64,000 bases of DNA, taken from NCBI RefSeq assembly GCF_964199755.1, contig NC_133911.1:3127001-3191000 (forward strand). Direction: 5' to 3'. Positions 34,401 to 43,973 of the stretch are shown here, piece by piece. The notes beneath the pieces were generated by a model, which did not search any database, had not been told where the DNA came from, and worked only from the letters and a program-made list of their open reading frames with translations. The stretch's first letter is position 1. The number at the start of each line of letters is the position of its first letter. Source of the stretch: Larus michahellis (Eukaryota > Chordata > Aves > Charadriiformes > Laridae). A program made the position numbers and the translations under genes.

Positions 34401-35819
34401 CTTACAACAGGGATTTTCTGCTTGTGCTACGCTGTTTCTGGTGTACCCTGTTCCTCCTTGTGTGTGTAACAACAGCTTCGCCTCATCTGCAGTGCCTGAA
34501 GGACAGAAGTCACATCATCTGTGGTATCCACATCTGCGGTGCTTGTGGATTCCTTCTCTTTTGGAGTCTGTTGAAACTACAGGAGAGTTTTCTTTCCCTT
34601 TCCCCCTCTGGACTCTCAGCAGGGCACCCGCTTCTGGTACCAAACCAAACCTCTGGTTTTGCATTCTGAGTGCAATAAAGGTGGCAAAGATGTGCCAGCT
34701 GAGCTGTGCGAGTGGAGTTGTGTGTACGGGGCGTGCTGTGGGTTAAAAAGCAAAACTTTCAGCTTAATTTAACGAGCCTGTACAACCCGGACCTTTCCTG
34801 GGGACTGGGGGGTGTTTGTTCACCTGCTGGCTTTCATGGGCTTTGGGAACCTTGCTGAAAGTGGGGGAAATTGGATCATTCTTCATGTTCGTATTCCAGC
34901 GTTGTATAAAACGGAGGTGCTTTATGCTCGTGTTGAGCTGTGCAGAGCGTTTGCAGGCACAAACCTTAGAGGGCAGCATCGGCTTCATCAACACCTGTCC
35001 CGAATCTCGCCTTTCATCCCAAAGCCCTTGAGTGGCACCAGAAAGTGAGTAAAAGGAGAAATTTGGGATTTATAAAGATAGCACACTTACTGTAGGAAGC
35101 GTGGGGGAAGGCGAAGAGTAGGGATGTTGCTTGTGATGAAATGCTTAATGGAGTCAGGCAGGAGCCCCCAATGCTGAAGGGAAACTCAAAGAAAATACCT
35201 TTAAAGCACCTTGATTTTTGGACCCCCCCCCCCACTCTGCAGGTGTGTGGAACATCTGTCCGGGTGTCATTAAAGCAGAGGTGCAGCTGGGCCTGGCTCG
35301 TTAGGGCTAATTGCAGATCCTGTGCAGCTGTGGGGATGAGGGTGAGGGACGAGGTGGCTGTGGCTGAGGAGACCTGCCCGGCCACGACCTGCTGGAGACA
35401 GGGTGCAAGAAAGAGCCACCCCAAACCCCTGAGACCACCACTACCATGCTCCCCCATGGCTTTAGTGAGTATTAATTGCTTAAATAGTCTTTAGGAGCGG
35501 GATGGGGCTGTGTTGTGGCCAAGCTCCCTGAGGGGAGCCAGGTTTGGGGCCTGGTTTGGGGTTGGGGCGCAGCAGCCGCTCGCTGTTTCTGTTGATTTTC
35601 TTTTTTTTTCTCCAAAGCTCCTAAGATTTACCAGTTGGCTGCTAAAGTGTCACTGCTGGTAAATGAATCTTAAGAAAAAGATGCCAAATCGCGTGCATGC
35701 ATAGATATTTACCTCAGAAAATCAGCCATGATGCTTCATGCTGTTTCCTACCCCTTCCACCATTAATTCCCAAAACATGACACTGGATGTTCTTTACGAA
35801 TTGCCTTTGAAAATGCGGT
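31488..35819. other. OTUD3 3' UTR and intergenic region before PLA2G2E
   Basis: No coding exon recognised. OTUD3 may extend 0.5-1.6 kb into it through the later AATAAA copies. A C tract lies at about 35223-35233. Confidence 0.5.
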
Positions 35820-35825
35820 TTTATT
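35820..35825 (-). terminator. PLA2G2E: Polyadenylation signal of PLA2G2E
   Basis: AATAAA on the minus strand, about 170 bases after the PLA2G2E stop codon. Confidence 0.55.
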
Positions 35826-35991
35826 TGCAAGGTTTCCTTTGGTTTTATGATTAATTTAATTAATTGTGGGGAGTGGGCTTTCCCTGTGCACCAGCTCCAG
35901 GGAAAGGTGCCGGATGGCTGTTCAGTGCCACAGGGAAGGCAAAAACCCCACAGTTTTGACCATTTCTGTCAGGTTTTGAGCCCAGCGTGTC

Positions 35992-36134
35992 TCAGCAGGA
36001 GGGAGTGCGGCCCTTGCACAAAAAGTTGGGGTAATTCTTGTAACGGTTCTGGTAGGTCCTGGCTGTCCTTTGGAAGCACTCTGCCGCCCGCTTGTCGCAA
36101 TAGCAGCTCTGTCTTTGGCACAAAGTCCCGGGTC
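35992..36134 (-). CDS. PLA2G2E: PLA2G2E exon 4 with stop
   Basis: 143 bases, acceptor [27 protein letters not shown] then a tail ending CKGRTPSC and TGA. Confidence 0.92.
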
Positions 36135-37658
36135 CTGGAAGAAAATGTGGGGGGTCTGGGGTCAGGTGAAGGCTGCGAGAGGCAGGGGATGTCTTTTGGA
36201 CCGTCCCCACGGCGTACACAGCCCCCCATGTTGAGTTTGGGGTGTCCTGGGGAGTCCTCCCCTTTCTGCTGGTGCATGGAGCTACCTGGGTACATGCCAT
36301 GCATGGCCCTGGAGGGACTGTTTAATTTACTTTCTTGATCTAGGTATTTGTAGATATTTACTTTGATCCCAGGGAAGTGCTTTGTTTTGATCCACTCGCC
36401 ATGAAATAACAGTGTTTGCTCTGGGGAAACAGGGACAGCAGTGGCAGGTCCCCATCCAAGATAGGAAGGTCACCTCCAACTCTCAGGATTTGGTCGCTAC
36501 AGAAGGGACCTTTGGGAGATCTCTAAGCTCTAGACTTCACCATAGTCCTAGCAAATAAATGTTTGCCCTTTTCCTGGCAATTTGCCCTCATTTCCACCCT
36601 CTTGCTAGCAAGTGTTTTCCAAGCCAGGATAGTCTAAAGGCCATCTCGGAAGAGAGGTCCCCCAAGAGCGTGGATGGTTGTGCCTTCCCATGGGGGGATT
36701 TGCCCCCGTGCTGTCTCTTACCACAGGTTATTTGGTTTCCCTGGATGGAGAGGTTGTATTTGACCAGCTTGGGACTGCAGGAAGGGGATGAGATTCTCCT
36801 GTAGCAGCAGTCGTGGGCATGGCAGCACCTGAGAGCACAAGAGTTATGGTCAGGGCGGGAGTGGTGGGGATGATACCACAGTGGTGATCATCTGGTGGTG
36901 CTCAGCCCCCATGAGAAAGGTCTTGCACGCGTGCCAGGGATAGGTGCAGCAGCCTTGTTCTCCTCAATGTGCCTTTGCACTGGAGTGCTGGTGCCGCTGG
37001 AGCAAGGGAGGGTGACTCACGCCTTTCTGGCATTGTCAGCAGAGCTCTCTAATTGCTTTCCTTTGAAGTGACTTTGCAGAACACCTAATGGCTGCTTTCA
37101 ATTAGCCCAGGCGATGGTTGGATCTCGATGCATTTCAGCCTATTGCTAGGAAGGCCGACATGTACCGTTCCCATCGGCTACTGCTGTTAACCAACTTTTA
37201 AAGAGGTGTTAAGGGCGAGCAACGATTTTTGCATCGCGCTCTCGCCTCCCAGGAGCAGGGGCGAGCATTCCCCTGGCTGTATGCAGGGTGAGGGGGGCTG
37301 GGGACACCCACTCTGCCTTCACCAGGTCCTGACTTACCAGTCGGTCGCATCCAACGGCTGTTTGGATCCCCCCAAGCCGCAGTAGCAGCCGTAACCGTTG
37401 TAGGACAGCGGCGATTTCCCGGTCTTGTGCGTAATCATTAAACCGAACTGAATCAGGTTGCCACCGGTGGGGGCCAGCCCTGCAACTGGAGACAGGGTGT
37501 TAGGAGCTTTGGGAAAAGCAACCTCCTGTCCCACCCCTCTGTAGCAAAAAGGAGCATTTTCACCCTCCCCAACTTTATTGTTTATGGGAGAAATGGTGGG
37601 GTGAGAGCTGGCGCGGGGGGTACTCACGGCAGAGGAGCAGCAGCAAGAGGAGCTTCAT
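35992..37658 (-). CDS. PLA2G2E: PLA2G2E, secreted group IIE phospholipase A2 (4 coding exons, complete)
   Basis: Calcium-dependent secreted phospholipase A2, which hydrolyses the sn-2 acyl bond of glycerophospholipids outside the cell. Exons 37658-37628, 37485-37338, 36828-36722, 36134-35992; phases 1, 2, 1; 142 aa, the same length as human PLA2G2E. Signal peptide [19 protein letters not shown], mature start NLIQFG as in human NLVQFG. Calcium loop YGCYCGLGG; catalytic H65-D66 in CCHAHDCCY (His48-Asp49 in family numbering); second Asp in [11 protein letters not shown]-terminal cysteine extension ending GRTPSC. The NLIQFG start and the DATDW before the CC pair favour IIE over IIA or V. It is the most OTUD3-proximal PLA2 gene, as in human. 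A CATAAAAG box lies about 60 bases upstream of the ATG. Confidence 0.9.
36135..37337 (-). other. PLA2G2E: PLA2G2E introns 2 and 3
   Basis: Introns 36829-37337 and 36135-36721 around exon 3 (intron 1 is only 142 bases). Nothing recognised in them. Confidence 0.8.
36722..36828 (-). CDS. PLA2G2E: PLA2G2E exon 3
   Basis: 107 bases, acceptor GCTCTCAG, donor GTAAGA. Catalytic CCHAHDCCY. Confidence 0.92.
37338..37485 (-). CDS. PLA2G2E: PLA2G2E exon 2
   Basis: 148 bases, acceptor CTGTCTCCAG, donor GTAAGTCAG. End of the signal peptide, mature N-terminus and calcium loop YGCYCGLGG; ends with the split Trp of DATDW. Confidence 0.9.
37628..37658 (-). CDS. PLA2G2E: PLA2G2E exon 1 (signal peptide)
   Basis: ATG plus nine codons (leucine run, then Cys) and one base before donor GTGAGT. 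Confidence 0.85.
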
Positions 37659-37713
37659 GTCTGGCGGTGGCAGCTCTGGTGTTTGGGTGAGCCCGAGGTG
37701 CCGCCAGTTGCAC

Positions 37714-37721
37714 CTTTTATG
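37714..37721 (-). promoter_or_regulatory. PLA2G2E: TATA-like box of PLA2G2E
   Basis: CATAAAAG on the minus strand, 56 bases above the ATG. It would place the start site about 30 bases upstream of the ATG with no 5' intron. Confidence 0.4.
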
Positions 37722-37724
37722 GCC

Positions 37725-40108
37725 ACCGTGTACCCGCTTGACAGGGCTCCTCCTTTGGAGATCCCAAAGTGGGCAAATATTGACTATCCTCACTATATTT
37801 GCCCTGCTACATGTGCGAGCCGCTACGTTGCTGGAGGCCCTGGCTGCGGGATACCCTACATTGAGGGAGGTTTCAGTGGACTGGGATGAGTTGGGCAGAC
37901 TGGGATCGAGTCTGTGCATGGCTGCGGGTATCTCAGCATCCCAGTGCCTCCCTGAACAAAATGGGAGAACTTGAGAGACAATGGGAACTGCTTGGATGAC
38001 TCTTAGTTTTCTGATGTCTTGGTTAGAACACGGCACTCTGTATCTCGCTGTTTCCGTCCTGACTTACCTGGGCAGGGAGAAAATGCGGCCGGTGCAAAGC
38101 GTCCTCCGCTTCTGACTTACCAGAGCAGGTGAGATGCAGTGTCATGAGTGGAGGAAGGTCCAGTGGTCCTCCAGAATGGGCTTCGGCTGGAAGCAGGACT
38201 GAGCAAAGGTCCCATATGGTGGTTTTCTTATTAGCAGGAGCTTGTCAGTGCCCAGATGCTCCTTGCGTACAGGGACACTCCGTCTCTCTCCCTGTGTGCT
38301 CTGTGCATAGTCTTGCTCTCAAGACAGAGCAGGCAATGCTCATGGACCATTGCACTAGGTGTCGGGTTCACCTTTATACAGAAGCAAAATAAAGCAAGTA
38401 GCACAGTAAGGAAAAAAAATAATGCAAGCGTTGTATAATGGAAGGGTAAAAAAAGAGGATGGCTGTGTCGTTTGCTTGGAGAGAATCTCTAATTAAATAG
38501 GTGATGCTAAACAATCATTTTATCAGTTTCCTTCTAGCAGAAGTTGGGTGTGTAGTGTTCTGTGGGGAACCCCGACACAGGCAGGCACCCAGCCGGGGGG
38601 GAAATTCCCCCCTGCCGTCACTGAGAGGGAAACTGAGGCAGGGAACAAAGATGCGGCTTGTGTGGAAATCAGAGAGATGGTGAGAAAAGGGTACTCAGGT
38701 CAGGGCCTCAGCAAAATCTGTTCCCCCGTCTGGCACATGACATTTGCCTCATCAGCTCTCTGGGCCAATTTAAGTAGACTCCGGGGATGGGGGCAAGTTA
38801 ATTAACTGAACTGGGGCTTGCCATAATTCAAGATTTTCTGAGTCCGCAGCCAGTATTTATTCCTGGGGAATAAGGTGTATTTCTGTGCATCAAACTGGCT
38901 TAGCTGCCAGGTGAAAGACCCTCTGCCCCAACTCCTCTGCCTGCGGCAGGTTTGCAGGAGCCCTTCTCCAAATGTAAAATAACACCCTCCCTCCAGGGGC
39001 GAATTCCCACCCCTGGGAGGATGTGGATATTTGTTCTTTTTCACGATAGGCAAACCACAACTTTTCCAGCCCAATTTATTGCGATGTACCGAGGCGGTGA
39101 AGTACCCGAGCCAGCACATCAGCACTTGGAGCTCTGTATGAATGAAATTTGTACAGCCAGGTGTTCAAGCAGAAAAAAATCACAGATAGTTAAAATTCAC
39201 CCAGAATTTAAACAGGAAGAGTGTGTTTCATCTCATCCTGGCCTGCAGTCTGTCTGCGGGATCGCCCCTCTCCCCTTTCGGTGAGGATTTGATCCTTGAT
39301 TTATGCCTTGCAAACAGCAGCTGTTGGGCGAGGGGCTGCCCAGTGCTTCCTCCTCTCCCCCGGGATTAAACGCTGCTGGATGAGGAGGATGGTAGAGCTT
39401 GATTCCTGGCTTATATCCGGAGGGAAGCACTTCTGATTTAAGGGATATTTCCTGGTGCTGTTAACTTCAGTTTTGGGTCAAGCCGGGGGTGGGGGGGGGG
39501 AATTACAGCTGCTGATGCCCAGCATCAGCCCTGGGGAAAATAGCATTTTGTGGCTGTTTCTGTGATTATTTCATTGCTGAGCCCCACGGGGGTTTGCAGC
39601 GCAGAGATCTCCCAGGGGCTCAACCCTGCAGAATCGGTCCATGGGGCAGAAAACCTGCGCCGTGGGGATGCTACGGTGGCTGGGGGGGAGGCAGACACAG
39701 CCTCAGCTGCCATTTCCTAGGGGATGTGCTCGGGGTTGCTGTAGAATTGGGCCAAAACATTCTTTTCTGGTGAGAAATATGTTTTGTTCTGCACTGGACG
39801 TTGAAGCAAGCTCCCGGCCACCCCGTTGCAGCGAAGGTTGCCAGCGCCCGGCCCTCCCACAGCATCGCGCCTGCCCACAGCCCTTTGCACCAGCTCGGAT
39901 TCCTCTATTTCAGAGAAACTGCAAATTTTCAGAGCCTGAAGGCTTGGGGGGCAGTTCGGGGGTGCAGATGAGTGTCAGTGGGAGATGCATTGCCTCTCAG
40001 GTGTCCCTTTTTGGGGGGTATTTCAACAGAAAACTTAGTTAAGAGGGGTGGTCGCTGGGCTCAGCTGAGTCACGTCACACCGCAGCCCGATGTTTTGTGC
40101 TCTCTGGT
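37725..40108. other. Intergenic region between PLA2G2E and the divergent PLA2 gene
   Basis: GC-rich. On the minus strand two good donor sites (GTAAGTCAG at about 38059-38067 and 38112-38120) lie upstream of PLA2G2E and may mark noncoding 5' exons. No PLA2 exon relic was found here by looking for the calcium-loop, CC..HD and CxCD signatures. Confidence 0.5.
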
Positions 40109-40114
40109 TTTATT
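40109..40114 (-). terminator. Possible polyadenylation signal of the divergent PLA2 gene
   Basis: AATAAA on the minus strand, 384 bases after the stop codon at 40498. Confidence 0.35.
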
Positions 40115-40462
40115 TTGGAGCAATGGAAAAGAATCTGCAGTGAAGCAAAAAGCAGAGGGAGCTGACAGGCTGCACGGGGAGCTGGAGCCAAGGGGAAATG
40201 AGTGTCAGCAGAGAGGCTCGCGCTGGTTTCCATCTCGCTCTTTGCCGGGACAAGGTGCAGGTGTCCACCCCTCCCTTGTTTTTCTGCACTGAAATATTGC
40301 ATCTGCGCTGCTCTCCCTCCTCACATCCAGTGTGTAGTGACGCAACTTCACAAGAGGGTTGTTGTCCTCATGTCAAAGCCAAAAAAGCCCCGTGGAGGAG
40401 ACCTGCCAGGGTTGGGAAATGCTCCTACATCCCTTTTCTTACCAGCTTGGAAGTGGTTTTGC

Positions 40463-40483
40463 AAAAAAAAAAAAAAAAAAAAA
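40463..40483. repeat. A21 homopolymer
   Basis: Twenty-one A on the plus strand (T on the gene strand), starting 15 bases past the stop codon of the divergent PLA2 gene. Confidence 0.9.
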
Positions 40484-40497
40484 GAAGCCCTTTTGCT

Positions 40498-40622
40498 TCA
40501 ACACCGCCCGGCTCGTCCCCGGCACTTGCTGCGACGTCGGGGCAGCCCCCGGCTACGCAGCCGGCAGAGCTGGGCTGCCCGCTCGCATCTGCAGGCACCT
40601 CGTTGGCACCAGGTCCCAGACC
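40498..40622 (-). CDS. Divergent PLA2 paralogue exon 4 with stop
   Basis: 125 bases, acceptor CCGGTTCCCGCAG. WCQRGACRCERAAQLC, then an Arg-rich tail ending KCRGRAGRC and TGA. The final CRG..C spacing matches the tail of the PLA2G2A-like neighbour (CRGNKLQC). Confidence 0.78.
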
Positions 40623-41730
40623 CTGCGGGAACCGGAGAGAAAGCACATCTGAGACCCTTTTTTCGGGAAGGTCCCCAAGGTTCTGCCCCAGAAAAGGGGA
40701 ATCACAAAGGAGGGAGACAGTCTGGAAAGAGGCATCCCAAACTGCGACAGGGGGGACTCACTGCAAGTGGGGATTCCTGCCCTGGACATCGAGAGGGGCT
40801 GGATCGGTCCCAGGCGGCATCGCCGTGCAGCCAGCCTGGCGTAGCAACAGGCACGGAGCCGGCAGCACCTGCAGTGAGAAGGAGAGCCTGGCCTCATCCG
40901 AAGCATGGCACCGGCTGCTTCCAACCTGCCTGAAACAGGCTCTGCAAGCCCAGAGGGAAGAGCCACCAGCATTCACCTCCTCCTCCTGCTCTAAATCACC
41001 CTGGAGCTGCCCTTTACAGCCTATTCCCACGCCAAGACTCTTCTCTGCTTCCCCGCACAGCCCCTGCCCAGCTCCCAGAGCCCTCGTGCACCCCAGCTTC
41101 AGGACTGTCCCCGTACCCTGGTGCCATCCCAGTGACTTCAGCCCGTTGTTGCTGGCACAACCCCACCGACCACAGGGCTGGAATAAGGGGTGAACGCTGC
41201 CTCACTTTCCCCCCCTCCCTAAAACCTGTTCCCTTCCTGCTGCCGCCCATCGCCTGGTTTGCATTTTGCAGTTTCGGAGGATGCTGCTGGGGTTGCTCAC
41301 AAGCCACAGGGTTATGCCAGGGCCAGTGTTAGCTATGCCAGGGCCAGTGTTAGCCATCCCAGGGCCATCATTAGCCATCCTGGGCAGCATTGCCTATACC
41401 GGTCCATTGCGTAGCAGCCATGGGCAGTCAGATTTCCTACAGTGCTTCCCTCGAGTCCTGGTGCGAACGCGCGCGGGAGCTTCCCACGGATCGTGAACAC
41501 ACCTAGAGTGACCAGAAAAAGTGATTTTTGCAAGTTATATGCAGAAACGAGGCCCAGAGAACCTGGGGGGAGCGGAAGGCTTTGCTTGGGGGGTCCCTGT
41601 GGTGTGCATGGAGGTTCGGGGATGCTCCCCACACTGGTGCAGGGCTGCAGCCTGGCTCCCATCCGTGAGCCGGGGAACGGCTGCACTTACCGCAGGCAAG
41701 AAGCACGGTCAGCATCAGCAGGACCTTCAT
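40498..41730 (-). CDS. Divergent arginine-rich secreted PLA2 paralogue, predicted catalytically inactive (4 exons)
   Basis: Not a gene I can name. Exons 41730-41691, 41502-41400, 40868-40762, 40622-40498; 375 bases, 124 aa, no internal stop. Intron phases (1, 2, 1) equal those of the three neighbouring PLA2 genes, and exon 3 has the shared 107-base length. Signal peptide starts MKVLLMLTVLLACG. Exon 3 reads CCRLRACCYARLAARRC where relatives have CCHAHDCCY, so catalytic His and Asp are Arg53 and Ala54. Exon 4 reads WCQRGACRCERAAQLC, against [16 protein letters not shown] in PLA2G2E; Asp99 is Glu. Exon 2 is 103 bases (145-148 in relatives) and lacks the calcium loop. The mature part (about 104 aa) has about 22 Arg, 2 Lys, 3 acidic residues and 13 Cys. 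Loss of catalysis is seen directly. A role as a cationic binding or antimicrobial protein is inference; a young pseudogene is the alternative. Confidence 0.7.
40762..40868 (-). CDS. Divergent PLA2 paralogue exon 3
   Basis: 107 bases, strong acceptor CTTCTCACTGCAG, donor GTGAGT. CCRLRACCYARLAARRC keeps all cysteine positions of the family exon but not the catalytic His-Asp. Confidence 0.8.
40869..41313 (-). other. Intron 2 of the divergent PLA2 gene (rest)
   Basis: GC-rich intron sequence. A second calcium-loop exon was looked for here and not found. Confidence 0.5.
41314..41395. repeat. 21-base tandem repeat, about four copies
   Basis: Unit ATGCCAGGGCCAGTGTTAGC(T/C); the first two copies are near identical, the third and fourth diverged. 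It starts about five bases past the exon 2 donor of the divergent PLA2 gene and fills part of its intron. Confidence 0.85.
41400..41502 (-). CDS. Divergent PLA2 paralogue exon 2 (shortened)
   Basis: 103 bases from acceptor GGTCACTCTAG to donor GTATAG; phases fit exons 1 and 3. Family traces are STVGNLTA (relatives STTGKSAL), HGCYA (relatives YGCFC) and a final MDR (relatives TDR) before the CC pair. This is the least certain exon of the model. Confidence 0.55.
41691..41730 (-). CDS. Divergent PLA2 paralogue exon 1 (signal peptide)
   Basis: ATG in good context (A at -3), 13 codons plus one base, donor GTAAGTGC. An acceptor (CTCCTCCCAG) lies just upstream, as in the PLA2G5 and PLA2G2A-like genes, implying a noncoding first exon. 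Confidence 0.8.
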
Positions 41731-42523
41731 CTTCCTCTTACCCAGGCCTGGGAGGAGAAAGAGAGGACAGACTCAGCCAGGCAGCACCGTTGGTCAACAG
41801 GAGGCTGCTGTGCAAAACTTGTCCCTCTGAAATCAGGTCAAATCGCCCCAAAATGTGGAGGGAGGAAACCAGCCGTGCCCCCTCGCCTCTGTGTTGCTGT
41901 CTCTCGGCCAAAAGCAAATGCTTTCTGAAGCTGTTCCCACCACTGGAGCATCTCCCACCTCCCGTCCCACCCCGTCTGGCACCCAGGGCATCGCTTTGCA
42001 GCAGCAGTGCCACCGTCCCCCTGGGGCTGCGTCTTCCCAGCTGAGTTTTTACCTGAAAGCGGTGACACTTTATCTACAGATGTGGGAAACAGCAGAAAGC
42101 CGCCTCCCTGCTGCCTCCTCCCAATGCCTCCCCCCTGTATTTTTGTTTCCGCAGCAGCGATGCAGCCACCCCATGGCAGCAGCGTGGCGAGGGTGGGAGT
42201 TGCTCACCAGGGAATCGCTCCGGCTCAGCTTTCTTGCTGCCAGCCCGTCCTCCCAGGGAGAGCACTGCCCTCGGTGTCTGACCCGCGGGCTCTCAACTGG
42301 AAGCTCTGAAATGACTGGTCTGTCCCCAAAAGGCTTTATGCTACGCCTCTTCCCTCGCTGGCCAAACCCCCCCTCTCCCCGTGGGCTGCGGCCTGGAGTG
42401 ACGCAGGGGCTGAGACGGAGTTTTTGCAAAGTTTGGGGAAAATGATGCTGTTGAGCATTTACGGAGATTTCTCTCTCTGCCCAGCAGCAGTTCGCGGAGG
42501 ACCAGGGTGGTTTAAGCACATTG
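41731..42523. other. Region between the divergent PLA2 gene and PLA2G5
   Basis: Should hold the promoter and noncoding first exon of the divergent PLA2 gene. No TATATAAA box like that of its neighbours is seen; the nearest are AGATAAA near 42070 and GCATAAAG near 42332. No other exon recognised. Confidence 0.4.
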
Positions 42524-42529
42524 TTTATT
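42524..42529 (-). terminator. PLA2G5: Polyadenylation signal of PLA2G5
   Basis: AATAAA on the minus strand, about 115 bases after the PLA2G5 stop codon. Confidence 0.6.
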
Positions 42530-42641
42530 TTCACATTGATTATATTTACAGCAGCGTTAATGTAGTCAGTGCAGGCAGAGACGTAGGACAATCCGGATGC
42601 AGAACCTGTGTGCACGCTCTGGCCCCGCATCCCAGCTCCTA

Positions 42642-42766
42642 TCAGCGGCACCGGTACTTGGGGTAGAAGAGGTAGCGTTTGCTGTAGCTTCCTTTGCTTC
42701 GCTTCAGGCAGAGCACCAGGCTGCGGTCGCACTCGCAGGAGAGCTGGGAGCACCTGGAGCCCTGGC
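42642..42766 (-). CDS. PLA2G5: PLA2G5 exon 4 with stop
   Basis: 125 bases, acceptor [29 protein letters not shown], then a short tail ending KYRCR and TGA. Confidence 0.9.
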
Positions 42767-43548
42767 CTGTGGGCAGAGGGGAGCCTGGAGTTAGCCCCGA
42801 CTTTGGGGGGGGATGTGGGGTGTGACATCCCCTTTGCCAGGGTTCTACTTACTGCAGGAGGGGCTGTTGCCGTGCCAGCTGTAGTGGTAGCGCTGCATCT
42901 TGGCATTGCAGCGGTAGCTCAGGAGGTTGTTGTAGCAGGTATCATGCAGCTGGCAGCACCTGTACGGGACCTCGAGGCTTTGGGGTTGGGGTTTTTTTTC
43001 CCTCCTTACCCCCCCAGATTTGAAGCCGTGCAAGGATGTGTTCAGGCAGGGAGATATTTAAGTGGGCGCTTACCTGTCTGTGGCATCCTTGGGCTGCCCC
43101 TTGCCCCCAAAGCCGCAGTAGCAGCCGTAGAAGGAGTAATACAGCAAGGCGTTTTTCCCCGTTGCCTTCGTGATCACCTTCTGCAGCTCCCAGAGGCTCC
43201 CGTGAGCCGGGGACAAGCCTGGAGGGGGAAATCGGTGGGGCTCACACCGACACTTGGCTCCCCAGCACACTCGGCTCCCCAGCAGCATCCCCATCCCTGC
43301 GGCCCCCATATTGGTATCCGGCTGGTGATGTCTTAAAAATGAGTAGATGCAACGGAGAGGAAACTTCTTCCCAGCTCAGTGTGGGAGAATTGTTGCACGT
43401 TTGGGAGAGGTGGTGAAGGAAAGGTTAAGAAATCACCAGCTTGGTCCTAATTTCTATGGATGTAACGGCACGGAGAGCTGTGAGACTGGTGCGAGCGAGG
43501 ACACTTACCCCAAGCAAACAGCATGGCGAAGGTGAGGAGAGAGTTCAT
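42642..43548 (-). CDS. PLA2G5: PLA2G5, secreted group V phospholipase A2 (4 coding exons, complete)
   Basis: Calcium-dependent secreted phospholipase A2. Exons 43548-43509, 43218-43074, 42959-42853, 42766-42642; 138 aa, the length of human PLA2G5. Signal peptide [20 protein letters not shown], mature start SLWELQK. Calcium loop YGCYCGFGG; catalytic H67-D68 in [23 protein letters not shown] with the second Asp. The protein stops at YPKYRCR, without the cysteine-bearing C-terminal extension of the group II enzymes, and this absence is the main reason to call it group V. Upstream are a noncoding exon and a TATATAAA box. In human, PLA2G5 is on the opposite strand to PLA2G2E and PLA2G2A; here all are on the same strand. 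Confidence 0.82.
42853..42959 (-). CDS. PLA2G5: PLA2G5 exon 3
   Basis: 107 bases, acceptor CCCGTACAG, donor GTAAGT. Catalytic CCQLHDTCY. Confidence 0.9.
43074..43218 (-). CDS. PLA2G5: PLA2G5 exon 2
   Basis: 145 bases, acceptor TTCCCCCTCCAG, donor [24 protein letters not shown] holds the calcium loop. Confidence 0.92.
43509..43548 (-). CDS. PLA2G5: PLA2G5 exon 1 (signal peptide)
   Basis: 13 codons plus one base; donor GTAAGT. Acceptor CCTCTCCCAG lies just upstream of the ATG, joining it to the noncoding exon. Confidence 0.85.
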
Positions 43549-43973
43549 CTTTTCGACAGCCCTGGGAGAGGAAACCAAACCATTTCCCCATTATATCGAC
43601 CACTTTCTTCTTTACTTCCCGCCTCGTCTCGGGGCAGAGATGCTCCCCACCTCCAGGGATTAGGGGAGATGAGGGGGGCGAGGATTTGCCCATCACCATC
43701 GCTTCAGCACAAAGTGCTGCTGCCTTGGGGATGGGAAGCGATGGGAATCAGATGGTGGAGGGGTGGGAAAAGGCAAAATGAAGGGGAAGGAAGGAAAGTT
43801 GATGGGACAATCAGCCCTTGAGGGCTGCACCCCGCTGCTCTGCCTCTGCGCTGGCATCTCAGGGAGCCTCTCCTTTGCTCCTGCTTTTCTGGCATAGATG
43901 TCACTCCCCGCTTGCACCGGGCTTTTGAGGAAAGGACAAAAGGGAGGAAAAGCCTTCCTCCAGCTCCACTTAC
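43549..43973 (-). other. PLA2G5: PLA2G5 5' intron
   Basis: Intron between the noncoding exon and the signal-peptide exon. The other PLA2G5 introns are 86-290 bases. Nothing recognised. Confidence 0.6.

Noticed and set aside
40198-41193. 331-codon plus-strand open frame across the divergent PLA2 gene
   Set aside because: It has no recognisable domain, runs through a homopolymer and GC-rich repeats, and lies antisense to exons 3 and 4 of the PLA2-like gene, whose cysteine pattern and splice sites are specific. Long open frames are common by chance in such GC-rich sequence.
41131-41215. Alternative exon 2 (a WGC-containing frame) for the divergent PLA2 gene
   Set aside because: No calcium loop, no TDR-type end and no donor in the right phase.
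41691-41730. Signal-peptide exon at 41730 as a lone relic of a lost PLA2 gene
   Set aside because: First impression, dropped when exons 2-4 with fitting phases and splice sites were found at 41502-40498.
42070-43336. Long open frames (242 codons on plus, 278 on minus) over PLA2G5
   Set aside because: They are shadows: the minus one reads PLA2G5 exon 4 in the wrong frame and the plus one is its antisense. The four-exon PLA2G5 model explains the region.
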